NCBI GenBank assembly: GCA_018266215.1
Contig: JAFEAV010000063.1
Span: 1 to 36,750 of the forward strand
Origin: Cyanobacteria bacterium SZAS LIN-3
Lineage (GTDB): Bacteria > Cyanobacteriota > Vampirovibrionia > Obscuribacterales > Obscuribacteraceae
Direction of reading: 5' to 3'
Length of the DNA stretch: 36,750 nt
In this document: piece after piece, positions 14,854 through 23,950 of the stretch
Numbering within the stretch: position 1 is the stretch's first letter
How the letters are laid out: each line of letters starts with the position of its first letter
Notes under the pieces: generated by a model
What the model saw: only the letters and a program-made list of their open reading frames with translations
Told to the model about the DNA's origin: nothing
The model's database searches: none
Made by a program: the position numbers and the translations under genes

Positions 14854-16467
14854 ATGTCGCGTGTAGCCATCATAATTGGTGCCGGTCCGGCGGGGCTTAC
14901 CGCTGCCTATGAGCTTTTGATGCGCTCGGACATCCGACCGATCATCATAGAAAAATCCGATGTGATAGGCGGTCTCGCTCGCACCATTGAGTACAAGGGC
15001 AATTTTATAGACATCGGTCCGCACCGATTTTTTTCCAAGTCCGACCGGGTAATGGACTGGTGGATGACGATGATGCCGGTGCAGGCCAAGCCGGGCGAAA
15101 CACCCGAAATCACCTATCACAATGCCAAACGTAACATCACTCCGCTCTCCGCTACCAGCGACGTAGATGCGGAGGAAAATGTCCTGATTACGTTGCAGCG
15201 ACAGACGCGCATTTATTATCTGCGCAAATTCTTTGACTATCCCATATCTCTCAAAGTGCAGACCTTCGCCAATCTTGGTCTGCCCCGAACAATTCGCATC
15301 GGCTTCAGCTACATCAAGAGCGCTCTTCTGCCCATCAAGCCCGAGCGCAACCTGGAAGACTTTTTCACCAATCGCTTCGGCCGCGAACTCTATCTCACAT
15401 TTTTCAAAGACTATACCGAAAAGGTCTGGGGTATCTCCTGCTCCAAGATCAGTGCCGCCTGGGGCGCACAGCGGGTGAAGGGCCTTTCGATAATGAAAGT
15501 GCTTTTGCACGCCGCCAAAAAGTTTCTCGGTCCGGTTACCGACATCAGACAGAAGAGCACAGAGACCTCGCTGGTCGAGCAATTTCTCTATCCTAAAAAA
15601 GGCACGGGCTCTATGTGGGAGGAGGTGGCCCGTCGCATCAAGGAAAAAGGCGGCGAAATACATCTCAATCAGGAAGTGCTCAAGCTCAGCACCGAGGCCC
15701 TGGGAGCGGGCGGCAGCAAGGTCACTGCTGTAGAAATTATTGACAGTGTCAGCGGTGAAAAGAAAACTTTGGGCGGTGATTTTTTCTTTTCCACCATGCC
15801 CATCAAAGAGCTTGTGCGCAAGCTGGATGCGCCTATCCCGGCCGATGTGCGTGAGATTGCCGAGGGCCTTGTCTATCGCGATTTTATTGAAGTCGGCCTT
15901 CTAGTAAAAGAGCTGAAAGTCACCGACGGCTCTACCGCCGGACGCAAAATAATCGCCGACAACTGGCTCTACATCCAGGAATCGGATGTGCTTATCGGCC
16001 GTCTGCAGATTTACAACAACTGGGGCAATTGCATGGTGGCGGATCCCAATACCGTCTGGCTGGGCCTGGAATATTTTTGCAATGAGACCGACGAACTCTG
16101 GGGCTGGCCCGATGAGAAGCTGAAGGAGCTGGGCGCGCAGGAGCTCGATAAGATAGGCATCATCGATAAAAAAGACGTGCTTGATGCCATGGTTATCCGT
16201 ATGCCCAAAACATATCCCGGCTACTTCGGCTCCTATGATCGCTTCGATGATATGCGCAAGCACATCGACACTTTTGAAAATCTATTCCTGGTCGGCCGCA
16301 ACGGCATGCACAAATACAATAATCAGGACCACTCCATGCTCACGGCCATGGTGGCCGTGGACAACATTATCGACGGCGTCACGACCAAGGAAAATATCTG
16401 GGACGTGAACACCGAGATGGAATACCACGAAGAAAAACAAGAGGATAAGAGCGCGGAAAAGCACTGA
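14854..16467 (+). CDS. FAD-dependent oxidoreductase, UDP-galactopyranose-mutase-like
   Basis: A 537-residue flavoprotein of the amine-oxidase/UGM-like superfamily. The dinucleotide-binding GAGPAG is at residues 9-14, followed by an acidic beta-strand end (IIIEKSDVIGGLART) and GPHRFF. The C-terminal FAD-contact region reads GRNGMHKYNNQDHSM. Relatives often sit in polysaccharide clusters and are annotated as amine oxidoreductases or UDP-galactopyranose-mutase-like; a strict mutase is usually near 370-400 residues, so true mutase activity is not assured. It could isomerise or oxidise a nucleotide- or lipid-linked sugar used by the flanking glycosyltransferases. A 133-bp gap with AAGGA precedes it, and the next gene starts 2 nt after its stop, so it belongs to the same transcription unit as A2 and B2. 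Confidence 0.82.
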   Translation: MSRVAIIIGAGPAGLTAAYELLMRSDIRPIIIEKSDVIGGLARTIEYKGNFIDIGPHRFFSKSDRVMDWWMTMMPVQAKPGETPEITYHNAKRNITPLSATSDVDAEENVLITLQRQTRIYYLRKFFDYPISLKVQTFANLGLPRTIRIGFSYIKSALLPIKPERNLEDFFTNRFGRELYLTFFKDYTEKVWGISCSKISAAWGAQRVKGLSIMKVLLHAAKKFLGPVTDIRQKSTETSLVEQFLYPKKGTGSMWEEVARRIKEKGGEIHLNQEVLKLSTEALGAGGSKVTAVEIIDSVSGEKKTLGGDFFFSTMPIKELVRKLDAPIPADVREIAEGLVYRDFIEVGLLVKELKVTDGSTAGRKIIADNWLYIQESDVLIGRLQIYNNWGNCMVADPNTVWLGLEYFCNETDELWGWPDEKLKELGAQELDKIGIIDKKDVLDAMVIRMPKTYPGYFGSYDRFDDMRKHIDTFENLFLVGRNGMHKYNNQDHSMLTAMVAVDNIIDGVTTKENIWDVNTEMEYHEEKQEDKSAEKH

Positions 16468-16469
16468 TA

Positions 16470-18131
16470 ATGAGTGAAGAAGCGCGGCCATTATCAGTAA
16501 ATAAAGAGCTTGTCGCAAGCGCGCTCGCCGTTGCTCTTCCGCCAATTGCTTATCTGCTCTACGATCTGATCAATTGCAAAAATGACATATCGAGCTGGCT
16601 GGCCATGCGCATAGTCGGGGCGCAGCTCTTGCTGCGTGAACAAAAACTCTATGTCGACTTCTGGGACTGGACGCAGCCGATTGTTTTTGAGTGTCTGCGT
16701 CTGCCGCTTCTGATCAGTCAGGGACTGGAGAAGCTGGGAGTTTTTTTGTCGGCCGACCTGGCCGTGCATCTGGCTGTCTGGTTGCTTCTTTTGCTCTCCT
16801 GCGCCGCCACGGCGGCGGTGGCGTTGCAGGGGCTGCGTCGCCTGCCCGAGGGATCCGCTGAGCTTTCGGGAGAGCTGCGCGATAATGCCCTGGCCCTGAT
16901 TTTTGCAACCGCCCTCACAGCTCTGATTGTCCGTTTTGATTTTGGCGACCTGCCGCAGCTTCTGGTTCTGGCCCTGGCTCCCTGGAGCTTGATGCGCTGG
17001 CTGGCTTACCGCGATATTGTCCTGAGCCCCCGACTGACTGTACCCCTGGGCTTGGCGGCGGGCCTGGCGGCTTGCTGTGATCTGCCCTTCATAGCTTTTT
17101 TCCTGGCAGTGGAGCTGGTCCTGGCCCTGGAAAAAGGCAGCATCAAACAGCTCTGGTGTCCGGACTGGTTGGCTCTGCTGCTTGTGCTCGGGCTCGACTT
17201 CGTCTCTCTGTTGCGACTGGAGGAGCCAGTCCATACGGCCTTCTGGAAATGGACCATGCCGCTCAAGCTGGCTAATTATCAAATTTATGACGGCAGTCTT
17301 TACGGCACGGATTCCTGTCCCGACCGCCGTGATGTGCTTTATTCTCTGGCTCTTTCGCTGGGGCTGGCTTTTCTCGCCGGCCGCAAGAGCTCATTTTTGC
17401 TTCCCGTAGTCACTATTTCTCTTTCTGGTTTTGGCCTTTATATCCTTGAAAAACAGGGCCTTTCACGCGATTTGATACCGACCATTTTCGGCAGTCTTTT
17501 TTGTCTTCTTATCTTTGTCGGCTATACCCTGAAAAAGTTTGGGCCGCTCCTTTTGCCGCAGCGCGAGCTGAAAGCGCTCGCTCCTTTTGCGCTCGTATCA
17601 ATGCTGCTCTTATCCGGCGCCCTGACCACAATCGTCGCTAATTCGCTCAATGCCGATCGCAACCGTATGCACACCTACGTCTCCCACCGCTCCGAGCAAG
17701 GCTACAAAGATTTGCTTACAGTCTTCAACGATCGTCAGGTCTGGAAAGATCCGGTCTGGGTGATAAGCGATTATCCCGCCGCCGCCTACCCCGCGCTCCT
17801 CAGCCTGGGGGCTCAGCCAACGGGCTATATGCTCTGGGCCCGGCCGCTGCGAGTGCTGGACTGGCTCAAACACCACCAGTTAATGAGCGCCGAGCTCAAG
17901 GATTTTTCCGCTTATATCTCTCAGAAATTGAGCGCCGATCTCAGAAGCCGGGGCGCGGGAACGATTATTGTCGAAAGTTTTGAAAAGGATGTGCTTGATC
18001 ACGCCGGTCTTTGGACTGTGCTCACAGGCAATTATGTCAGCGGCCAGCAGTGCCGTTATTACAGCAATAACAGCCAGCCGCGCGAGTTTGTCGGTCACTG
18101 GGAATTCGAAGAATACACGAGGAAGCCCTAG
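16470..18131 (+). CDS. Polytopic GT-C-like protein, paralogue A2
   Basis: A 553-residue membrane protein, paralogue of the one at 10982-12685. Shared landmarks in the same order are ISSWLAMRIVG, LYVDFWDWTQP after TM1, LEEPVHTAFWKWTM in the middle, CPDRRDV and SQPREFVG at the C-terminus. About eleven TM segments are followed by a soluble C-terminal part. The acidic residues of the first loop fit the GT-C catalytic position. The start overlaps the end of the flavoprotein region as TGATAATG (2-nt gap), and its stop TAG shares one base with the GTG start of the next gene. The tight packing suggests A2 and B2 are made together, possibly as a complex. Confidence 0.78.
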   Translation: MSEEARPLSVNKELVASALAVALPPIAYLLYDLINCKNDISSWLAMRIVGAQLLLREQKLYVDFWDWTQPIVFECLRLPLLISQGLEKLGVFLSADLAVHLAVWLLLLLSCAATAAVALQGLRRLPEGSAELSGELRDNALALIFATALTALIVRFDFGDLPQLLVLALAPWSLMRWLAYRDIVLSPRLTVPLGLAAGLAACCDLPFIAFFLAVELVLALEKGSIKQLWCPDWLALLLVLGLDFVSLLRLEEPVHTAFWKWTMPLKLANYQIYDGSLYGTDSCPDRRDVLYSLALSLGLAFLAGRKSSFLLPVVTISLSGFGLYILEKQGLSRDLIPTIFGSLFCLLIFVGYTLKKFGPLLLPQRELKALAPFALVSMLLLSGALTTIVANSLNADRNRMHTYVSHRSEQGYKDLLTVFNDRQVWKDPVWVISDYPAAAYPALLSLGAQPTGYMLWARPLRVLDWLKHHQLMSAELKDFSAYISQKLSADLRSRGAGTIIVESFEKDVLDHAGLWTVLTGNYVSGQQCRYYSNNSQPREFVGHWEFEEYTRKP

Positions 18132-20053
18132 TGTCTGAGGCCACATCTCACGATATATTGCAGGGCAGGCTGGGCGATCGGCTTGTAGTCATAGCTCTGG
18201 CCGTCAGTTTTTTACTGCTGGTCTTCAATCGCCTGGTTTTCTGGATCTATCATCCCCTCTTTGTCTGGACCGATCAATCGGTTTATCTGGAAACGGCTGA
18301 GATGATTTTGCGCGGCAAAGTACCGTATCTGGACGTTTTTGATTTCAATCCGCCGCTCATTATGTATCTGAACGTGGTGCCGGTTATGGTGGCAAAGCTT
18401 CTGCGCGTCACCGATGCGCTCGGGCTCTCTCTTTCCGTCATCCTCCTCAATGCCTTTTCCTGTATGGCCGCCGCCTGGCTGGTTTATCGCAACAGACATA
18501 TCTGCCGGCCCCTGCCCCTGGTGGCACTTATCTTTTTCTTTGCCCTCTATGGGCAGGGCCTGGATACCGATATGGGCCAGCGCGAACATCTCTTTATGCT
18601 GCTCTATCTGCCGTTTTTCGTCGGTCGGGGCCTGGTCTGGACCGGCGGTGCGCTGCGCCGGGGCGAGGCTGTTGCGATTGGTATTCTGGCCGGCCTGGGT
18701 CTGGCTCTCAAGCCTCATTTTGTCCTCTGCGCCCTGCTGGCCGAGCTGGGTTTCTTTTTCCAGTTCCGCCGACCCGCGCTCTTTTTGCGACCGGAAAACT
18801 ACGCCGTGCTGGGTGTTTTTCTCGCGTATTTGCTGGGATTTTTTCTGCTGCCGCAAGCGGCGCGCGACATCTTTTTGTACCAGGCCATTCCTGTCTACGC
18901 CTGGGGCAATCTCTGGAGCGCCAAATGTCTCATCCATATGATTTGCTCGGCCATGTACGGCCTGCAGCCTTTCATCAATTTCATCAGCGCCATGCTTCTG
19001 GCCTTTGTCCTGCGGCGGCACAGTGCCTGGATTTTGCCCCTGGCTCTTTTTACCTGCGGCGCTTTTTTCAATTATTTTCAGGGCGGTCAGTCCTGGACTT
19101 ATCGCATGCTGCCGATGGCCTACGGCGCTTTTATGCTCTACGGCATCGAGCTGGGTCTGGTGCTGCAGTATCTTTTGCAGCGCTTTGAGCAATGGCTTTT
19201 TCTCCGCCAGCTACTGGCAATCGCCCTTTTGTTGGGGCTTTCGGCCGGCAGTTATTTTTCGGTGCGCGAAACTCTGGACCAGGCCCGCGATAATGATCGC
19301 TTTGATTTGACCCAGTTGCAGCTGGGATATCTGGGCAGCAATGCGCGGGGATATCTTTCACCGCTTTTCTTTTGCATCGTCGAACACACCCGGCCCAACG
19401 ACTATGTTTTGCATCTGGGTACGCCGATTGAGCCCGGATTTCCCGCTATTTTGCAGAGCGGTCGGCGTCCTGCCTCACGCTATCTCTACTGCTTCCTCGT
19501 CTGGTTGGAATTTGCCCGGGAAAAAAGTGCCAGTCCGGTTTTTGAGGAGCTGGAGGAGCTGGTGGTGGCCAATTACGGCGCCGATATCGCCCGCAACCGG
19601 CCCGTCTTGATCATGGTCCAGGATATGCCGATGGAATACATTCTGGCGCGCTTCAATTTTTTTGAAAAGTATATGCAGGGCTATAAGAAGATCGGAAAGA
19701 CCGCCGAGCACAGCATTTACAAATACACCGGCAACATGGAAGTCTTTGCCGATGCCGGCACCAGTCTGCGCGAGAAGCTCGTGATATCGGTCCTGGCCGG
19801 CGAAAGAACGGTTGATCAGGTGGCCATAGAAAACGATCTGGACCGTGACCAGGTCGAGGGCTGGGTGAAAAAGGCCAGGCTGGGGCTGGTCGATGCCGTC
19901 ACCGAGCGAGTTGCCGACCGCAAGCAGGAGCTCTACGATGAGAATAAACGACTGACCGAGCAAATCTACCGGCTCAATGAACAGGCCGCTGACCTGAGGC
20001 TGCAAATCGAATCTTTGCAAAAAGGCAGGGACATTTTGCAGCCCAAGCGGTGA
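18131..20053 (+). CDS. Polytopic GT-C-like protein with HTH/coiled-coil tail, paralogue B2
   Basis: A 640-residue paralogue of the protein at 12687-14720, starting at GTG 18131 within the stop of A2. TM1 is followed by WTDQSVYLETAE and PYLDVFDFNPPLIMY, then ten or so TM segments; KPHF, YFQGGQSWTYR and GYLSPLFF segments are shared with B1. The C-terminal 100 residues again form a helix-turn-helix-like unit (VISVLAGERTVDQVAIENDL ... VEGWVKKAR) and a coiled coil (ELYDENKRLTEQIYRLNEQ). It lacks the Lys/Glu/Ala-rich extension of B1. Conservation of the tail in both copies argues that it is functional and not a recent insertion into the gene. The GT-C role is inferred; the sugar donor and acceptor are unknown. 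Confidence 0.8.
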   Translation: MSEATSHDILQGRLGDRLVVIALAVSFLLLVFNRLVFWIYHPLFVWTDQSVYLETAEMILRGKVPYLDVFDFNPPLIMYLNVVPVMVAKLLRVTDALGLSLSVILLNAFSCMAAAWLVYRNRHICRPLPLVALIFFFALYGQGLDTDMGQREHLFMLLYLPFFVGRGLVWTGGALRRGEAVAIGILAGLGLALKPHFVLCALLAELGFFFQFRRPALFLRPENYAVLGVFLAYLLGFFLLPQAARDIFLYQAIPVYAWGNLWSAKCLIHMICSAMYGLQPFINFISAMLLAFVLRRHSAWILPLALFTCGAFFNYFQGGQSWTYRMLPMAYGAFMLYGIELGLVLQYLLQRFEQWLFLRQLLAIALLLGLSAGSYFSVRETLDQARDNDRFDLTQLQLGYLGSNARGYLSPLFFCIVEHTRPNDYVLHLGTPIEPGFPAILQSGRRPASRYLYCFLVWLEFAREKSASPVFEELEELVVANYGADIARNRPVLIMVQDMPMEYILARFNFFEKYMQGYKKIGKTAEHSIYKYTGNMEVFADAGTSLREKLVISVLAGERTVDQVAIENDLDRDQVEGWVKKARLGLVDAVTERVADRKQELYDENKRLTEQIYRLNEQAADLRLQIESLQKGRDILQPKR

Positions 20054-20087
20054 TAATAGGAAGGCGCTGGGAGGGTGAAATTTTAGG

Positions 20088-21617
20088 GTGCTGACGGCTT
20101 CCAATCGCAGGCTAGATCAAAGGCTCCTCTGGCTGCTGTTGGGCATTGCCGCTGCTCTTCTCAGCTATTACTACTATCAGGGTTGGTCACTGGCCCTGCA
20201 AGCTCCTTATTCGCTCGGCGAGGAAGGTCCGGCCCTCTGGGCAGCACAGGTGCTTTCCACCGGCGGCAATCCCTACATCATCGAGCACCTGACGCACCAT
20301 CCCTGGCGGGTCGTCACCTATCCGCCGCTCTTTTTCTATTTCGGCTCCTGGTTCTTTAAGATTACCGGACCACATTTCTACAGCCTGCGCTGGCTTTCCA
20401 TGGGCGCTTTCGTCATCGGGCAGTTGGCCGCTTATCGCATTTTCAGCCTCAGCGGTTGCTCGCGCTTTGCCCGTATTCTGGGTCTGACGACGATGGCCTG
20501 TTTCTGGACTGTCTGGTCATTCTCCTACAAGGCCAGGGTCGACATGGTTTCGCTCTGCCTTTTGATCCTGGCCATCGAGCAGTATCTTGTCCTGGCGCGC
20601 AAGCCCAAGGACGACAATATCTTTCGCTTCCCGCGGCTGATTGTCATCGCCACTCTCGCCACCCTGGCCGCCGTCACCAAGCAAGGTGCCATGGTCGTTG
20701 TCCCGGCCATCGCCGCCGCCTTGATTGTCGGTCGGCAGTGGCGCCTGTCCCTGACCTTTATGTGGCTTTCGACCTTTCTCATTTTGTCCTCGCTCTGGCT
20801 GATAAATAACGTCACCGCCGGCGGCTTTTTTGCTCATCAGATGTTTGTCTGGCAGACTCTGTTTACCTGGCATGATTTGCAAAAGCACCTGAGCTGGCTC
20901 GGTCCGGACGCCATTATTTTGCCGCTGGCTCTTCTGGCCGTGCCTATTTTTGTTGTCGGCTATTTCAAGCGACAGGAGGAGCGTGATGGGCCGTATCGGC
21001 AACAGCTGGCTTCTCTGGTACTGGCCACGGTGCTGCTCAGCCTCTCCATGGTGGCGGCACTTTTCCTCATGGGTAAGCCCACCGCCAGCGTCAGCGAGGC
21101 GATTGTGCCTATGTTTGCCGCCTCATGGCTGGTGGCTCTGGCCAGCGACTACATGCGGAGGCGACTTTTGCTCTTGCTCTTCCTGGCCTTCGGCGCCGGA
21201 TTTTATGTGATGAATTCTCTGGTCACCGATATGGCTCAGGGCGACAGTATCATGGAGAGCGCTCACACTCAGATGCTCAGCACCAACTTCGATAAAAACC
21301 TGATGCTGGCCGAGGATTGTGGCCTGCCGATTGAGCTGGGGGCGGAAAGTGAATTTGTCGATCTCTCGGTCTTTATGGCGGTCTGGCCTAAAGACTCGCC
21401 CCAGATGCGGGAGTTGTGCCAGCGCATCGCCGAGAAAAAGTATGGTGCGGTGGTGATCAACAGTCGCGATGGTTGTTTGCTTGAGCCGCCCCATTACTGG
21501 GACCGGGCCTTCGTCAAGTTACTCAAACAAAACTATCAGCCCACGGTTTTTCTCAAGGATGATGGTCGGGCTCAGGATTTCTATTTGCCGCGCCGCGACA
21601 GTACTCCCCGGCATTAG
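20088..21617 (+). CDS. GT-C (PMT_2-like) glycosyltransferase-like protein
   Basis: A 509-residue membrane protein starting at GTG 20088, with GGGAGG at 20069-20074 as a somewhat distant ribosome-binding site. TM1 (about residues 12-30) is followed by a loop with EEGPALWAAQVL and GNPYIIEHLTHHPW, then TYPPLFFYFG. This resembles the first periplasmic loop of PMT_2/ArnT-like GT-C enzymes, where acidic residues are catalytic. About ten TM segments and a 110-residue soluble C-terminus follow. It is the last gene of the 10982-21617 block, 34 bp after B2. Its 3' end overlaps the convergent HTTM gene by 65 bp. The substrate cannot be told. Confidence 0.78.
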   Translation: MLTASNRRLDQRLLWLLLGIAAALLSYYYYQGWSLALQAPYSLGEEGPALWAAQVLSTGGNPYIIEHLTHHPWRVVTYPPLFFYFGSWFFKITGPHFYSLRWLSMGAFVIGQLAAYRIFSLSGCSRFARILGLTTMACFWTVWSFSYKARVDMVSLCLLILAIEQYLVLARKPKDDNIFRFPRLIVIATLATLAAVTKQGAMVVVPAIAAALIVGRQWRLSLTFMWLSTFLILSSLWLINNVTAGGFFAHQMFVWQTLFTWHDLQKHLSWLGPDAIILPLALLAVPIFVVGYFKRQEERDGPYRQQLASLVLATVLLSLSMVAALFLMGKPTASVSEAIVPMFAASWLVALASDYMRRRLLLLLFLAFGAGFYVMNSLVTDMAQGDSIMESAHTQMLSTNFDKNLMLAEDCGLPIELGAESEFVDLSVFMAVWPKDSPQMRELCQRIAEKKYGAVVINSRDGCLLEPPHYWDRAFVKLLKQNYQPTVFLKDDGRAQDFYLPRRDSTPRH

Positions 21618-22851
21618 TCACTGAAATTTGCGGATCACTGCCTGCCTGGCCGGGGTTGCGCCAGACCAGGGTGCGCAAAACCCGGCGTCGCTCATTGACT
21701 ATAATCGAGTCATTGATCGAGATTTCCTTCGCTCCCGGATTGTTCTTCAATATGTATTGAGCAATCGAGATCAGCTCATTGTCATTGGAAGCCGTTTTCA
21801 TGCGGCCTGTGGCCTCCAGACTGTGTCTTTGACCCTTTTCGTCCTCAAAGGCCATTTCTATTTGTTCTTGTTTCTGGCGCATCAGAAACATGCCAAAGGT
21901 CCAGGGCGTGCGCTCAAACAATGTGAGCAGCTCGGGCGGCGGGCCGCCCAGGAAGTAAATGCGCATGGGCATTATAATAAGTGTCGCGATGTAAACAAGA
22001 CTGAAGGCCATTTGCAGCGGTGGGCGGGCAGTACCATCCGTGGTGTTTTCCACTTTTGTCTTGCCCGGGAAGAAGGCCAGATAGCCAAGCCACATCTCCA
22101 GACTGAAGAGTGAGAGGATCGGATCCATCATCATGAGGATGCCGCCGTGCAGGAAAATACCGAGGATGCAGGCGGCGATGCGGGTTTGTTTGAAGAATAG
22201 TGCGATGGCGACGAATGTTTCGAGGACCAGGAGCAGGATGGAGCTGGCCTGCCAGAAGCTCATGGGCAGCTGATGCTGGATGAAAAAGGCCTTGAAGGGA
22301 CTGGTGACGGCGAAGCCATCGTAGAAATTGGCTTCCAGTGAGAGTCCCAGCCAGAAATCGGGATAGAAGATTTTTTGTATGACAGCAAAAATGTAGCAGC
22401 TGCAAATGGTCAGTTGAATCAGTCGTCGCGCGGGGGAGGGCCGCCCCGGGGTTCTGAATGCCAGTGCCACTAAAAACAAGAAATCGAGAAGGATCCAGTG
22501 CAGCATGCAGACAAAGAAATCACGTGAGCAATAGTAAGCCAGCACCGCCGCCATATATATGTATAAGGGACGATAGGCTTTACCTGCTATCAGGGCCACG
22601 GCTGCCAGGGCAAAGAGTCCGAAAACGACTAAATTGAGCGGTTCGGGCGGCAGGGGCACCGGCACAAGGTAGGTGCCGAAGCGCCAGGCCGGGACATTGA
22701 ACGGTTGGGGATAGGGCTCGAGGCCGCAGCCCGAGTGGGCGAAAAACCAGACCACGGCTGCTATCGGTAAACTGATCAAGCCGACCAGACGGGAAAGGAT
22801 CGGGATAAGCCCTTCATCTAGATAAAGCCAGTCCGTAAATTTGCCCTGCAT
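21553..22851 (-). CDS. HTTM / vitamin K-dependent gamma-carboxylase-like membrane protein
   Basis: A 432-residue polytopic protein resembling the HTTM domain, the membrane part shared with vitamin K-dependent gamma-glutamyl carboxylase. The relevant stretch is the TM segment ending FAVIQKIFYPDFW with K160, where HTTM proteins carry a conserved lysine, followed by a loop with Pro residues and segments ETFVAIALFF and GIFLHGGI. About eight TM segments are followed by a soluble C-terminal 120 residues. Bacterial relatives are mostly uncharacterised; carboxylation is not implied. It begins 4 nt after the stop of the DUF362 gene, so it is the third gene of a three-gene operon. The start has only a weak site (GAGA), suggesting translational coupling. 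Its 3' end overlaps the gene on the other strand. Confidence 0.7.
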   Translation of the reverse strand: MQGKFTDWLYLDEGLIPILSRLVGLISLPIAAVVWFFAHSGCGLEPYPQPFNVPAWRFGTYLVPVPLPPEPLNLVVFGLFALAAVALIAGKAYRPLYIYMAAVLAYYCSRDFFVCMLHWILLDFLFLVALAFRTPGRPSPARRLIQLTICSCYIFAVIQKIFYPDFWLGLSLEANFYDGFAVTSPFKAFFIQHQLPMSFWQASSILLLVLETFVAIALFFKQTRIAACILGIFLHGGILMMMDPILSLFSLEMWLGYLAFFPGKTKVENTTDGTARPPLQMAFSLVYIATLIIMPMRIYFLGGPPPELLTLFERTPWTFGMFLMRQKQEQIEMAFEDEKGQRHSLEATGRMKTASNDNELISIAQYILKNNPGAKEISINDSIIVNERRRVLRTLVWRNPGQAGSDPQISVTNAGEYCRGAANRNPEPDHHP

Positions 22852-22855
22852 GTTC

Positions 22856-23950
22856 TCAACTGCCTTGTTGTGCTGCCTGGGAGAGGAGTGATTTATTGGT
22901 GAAAGTTATCGGCATTGCAAACTTCTGCGAGATGCCTGCTACCGCCGGCCCGTTAATGTCGATCATTGATTCTTCTATATTGCCCACCACTTTGCCGGCC
23001 AATCTTATGTATGGAAACTCCTGGGGATCAAGCTGGAGCATGCGCACACAGGTGGCGTCGACTGCGGCAAGATCGCTACCCAGTACGACATACCCCAGAT
23101 GTTTGGCGACACCGTTGATGGGGCCGTCGCCTTCCATAGATGTGATGGCATCGACTATGGCAAAACATGGCTTGACCAGATGTTGCAAGTCGATGATTGA
23201 GTGCGGGATGCCCTTGATGTGCAGGAGATTTTTGGGCCAGCCGTACTTGCGTCCCGGTACCGTGCCGAACAGATTTTTCATCGAGCAGGTGACGCCGACC
23301 CAGTGGTGCGTTTTGAGCTTGGGCACGCTGATTACTCTGTCGGCCTGGACAATCGTGCGCGGCAGGAAAAACTTTTCCAGATTGGTGAATCCGTCGGTGT
23401 TATCGACTTCTTCGATCTCATCGAGATTGAGATCGACAAAGGGCACGCCCATTTTTTTGCACATTGGTCCCAGGCCGGTCACTTCCAGCAGATATTCGGT
23501 GTCGCGCATGTGGCCCGGGCCTTCGGCCACGATTATGTTTTTCGCCCCCCAGTCCTGGACGAGCAGGATGGCGGCGCGCAGGAGGGCAGGATTGGTCGTC
23601 ACCGGTTTGCCCTGGCGATATTCCACCATGTTTGGCTTGAGCACTACGGTTTGACCCTTGAGGTCCGGGACGGTGAAATCTTTTAGTTGTCCCTTGACCG
23701 CAGCAAAAATATCGTCTTCGTATGATTCCACCGGCACGATGGCCACGGCGGAGCGGCCCTGCTTGCGCCTTTTGCTCTGTGCTTCAGTGACATGTTCCGG
23801 TACCTCTCGGGTGAGCTTGGCCGCCGAATCGCCATCTGATTTACCGCATCCGCTCAGGGCTTCAGCCGCAGCGCCGACGAGGGATGCCGCCGCCGCCACC
23901 TTGAGAAAATCACGACGCTTGAGGCCGTCGTCATCGCATTCGTCACTCAC
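22856..23950 (-). CDS. DUF362 protein with Tat lipoprotein signal
   Basis: A 364-residue protein of the DUF362 family. The N-terminus has a twin-arginine motif (KRRDFLK, residues 11-17), an Ala-rich hydrophobic segment and LSGC with Cys35, so it looks like a Tat-exported lipoprotein, folded with any cofactor before export. The mature part carries family-like segments VVLKPNMVEY, KNIIVAEGPGHMRDTEYL, VISVPKLKTHHWVGVTCSMK and the FAIVDAITSMEGDGP stretch. DUF362 is uncharacterised; some members are linked to Fe-S domains, but no CxxCxxC cluster is seen here. The GTG start overlaps the upstream stop by 4 bp (GTGA) and has a strong AGGAGG. It lies between the toroid and HTTM genes and probably works with them outside the cytoplasm. 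Confidence 0.85.
   Translation of the reverse strand: MSDECDDDGLKRRDFLKVAAAASLVGAAAEALSGCGKSDGDSAAKLTREVPEHVTEAQSKRRKQGRSAVAIVPVESYEDDIFAAVKGQLKDFTVPDLKGQTVVLKPNMVEYRQGKPVTTNPALLRAAILLVQDWGAKNIIVAEGPGHMRDTEYLLEVTGLGPMCKKMGVPFVDLNLDEIEEVDNTDGFTNLEKFFLPRTIVQADRVISVPKLKTHHWVGVTCSMKNLFGTVPGRKYGWPKNLLHIKGIPHSIIDLQHLVKPCFAIVDAITSMEGDGPINGVAKHLGYVVLGSDLAAVDATCVRMLQLDPQEFPYIRLAGKVVGNIEESMIDINGPAVAGISQKFAMPITFTNKSLLSQAAQQGS

Noticed and set aside
18212..19192. 326-codon open frame antisense to the B2 gene
   Set aside because: It is an antisense shadow with the same low-complexity character; the sense protein is well supported by homology to B1.
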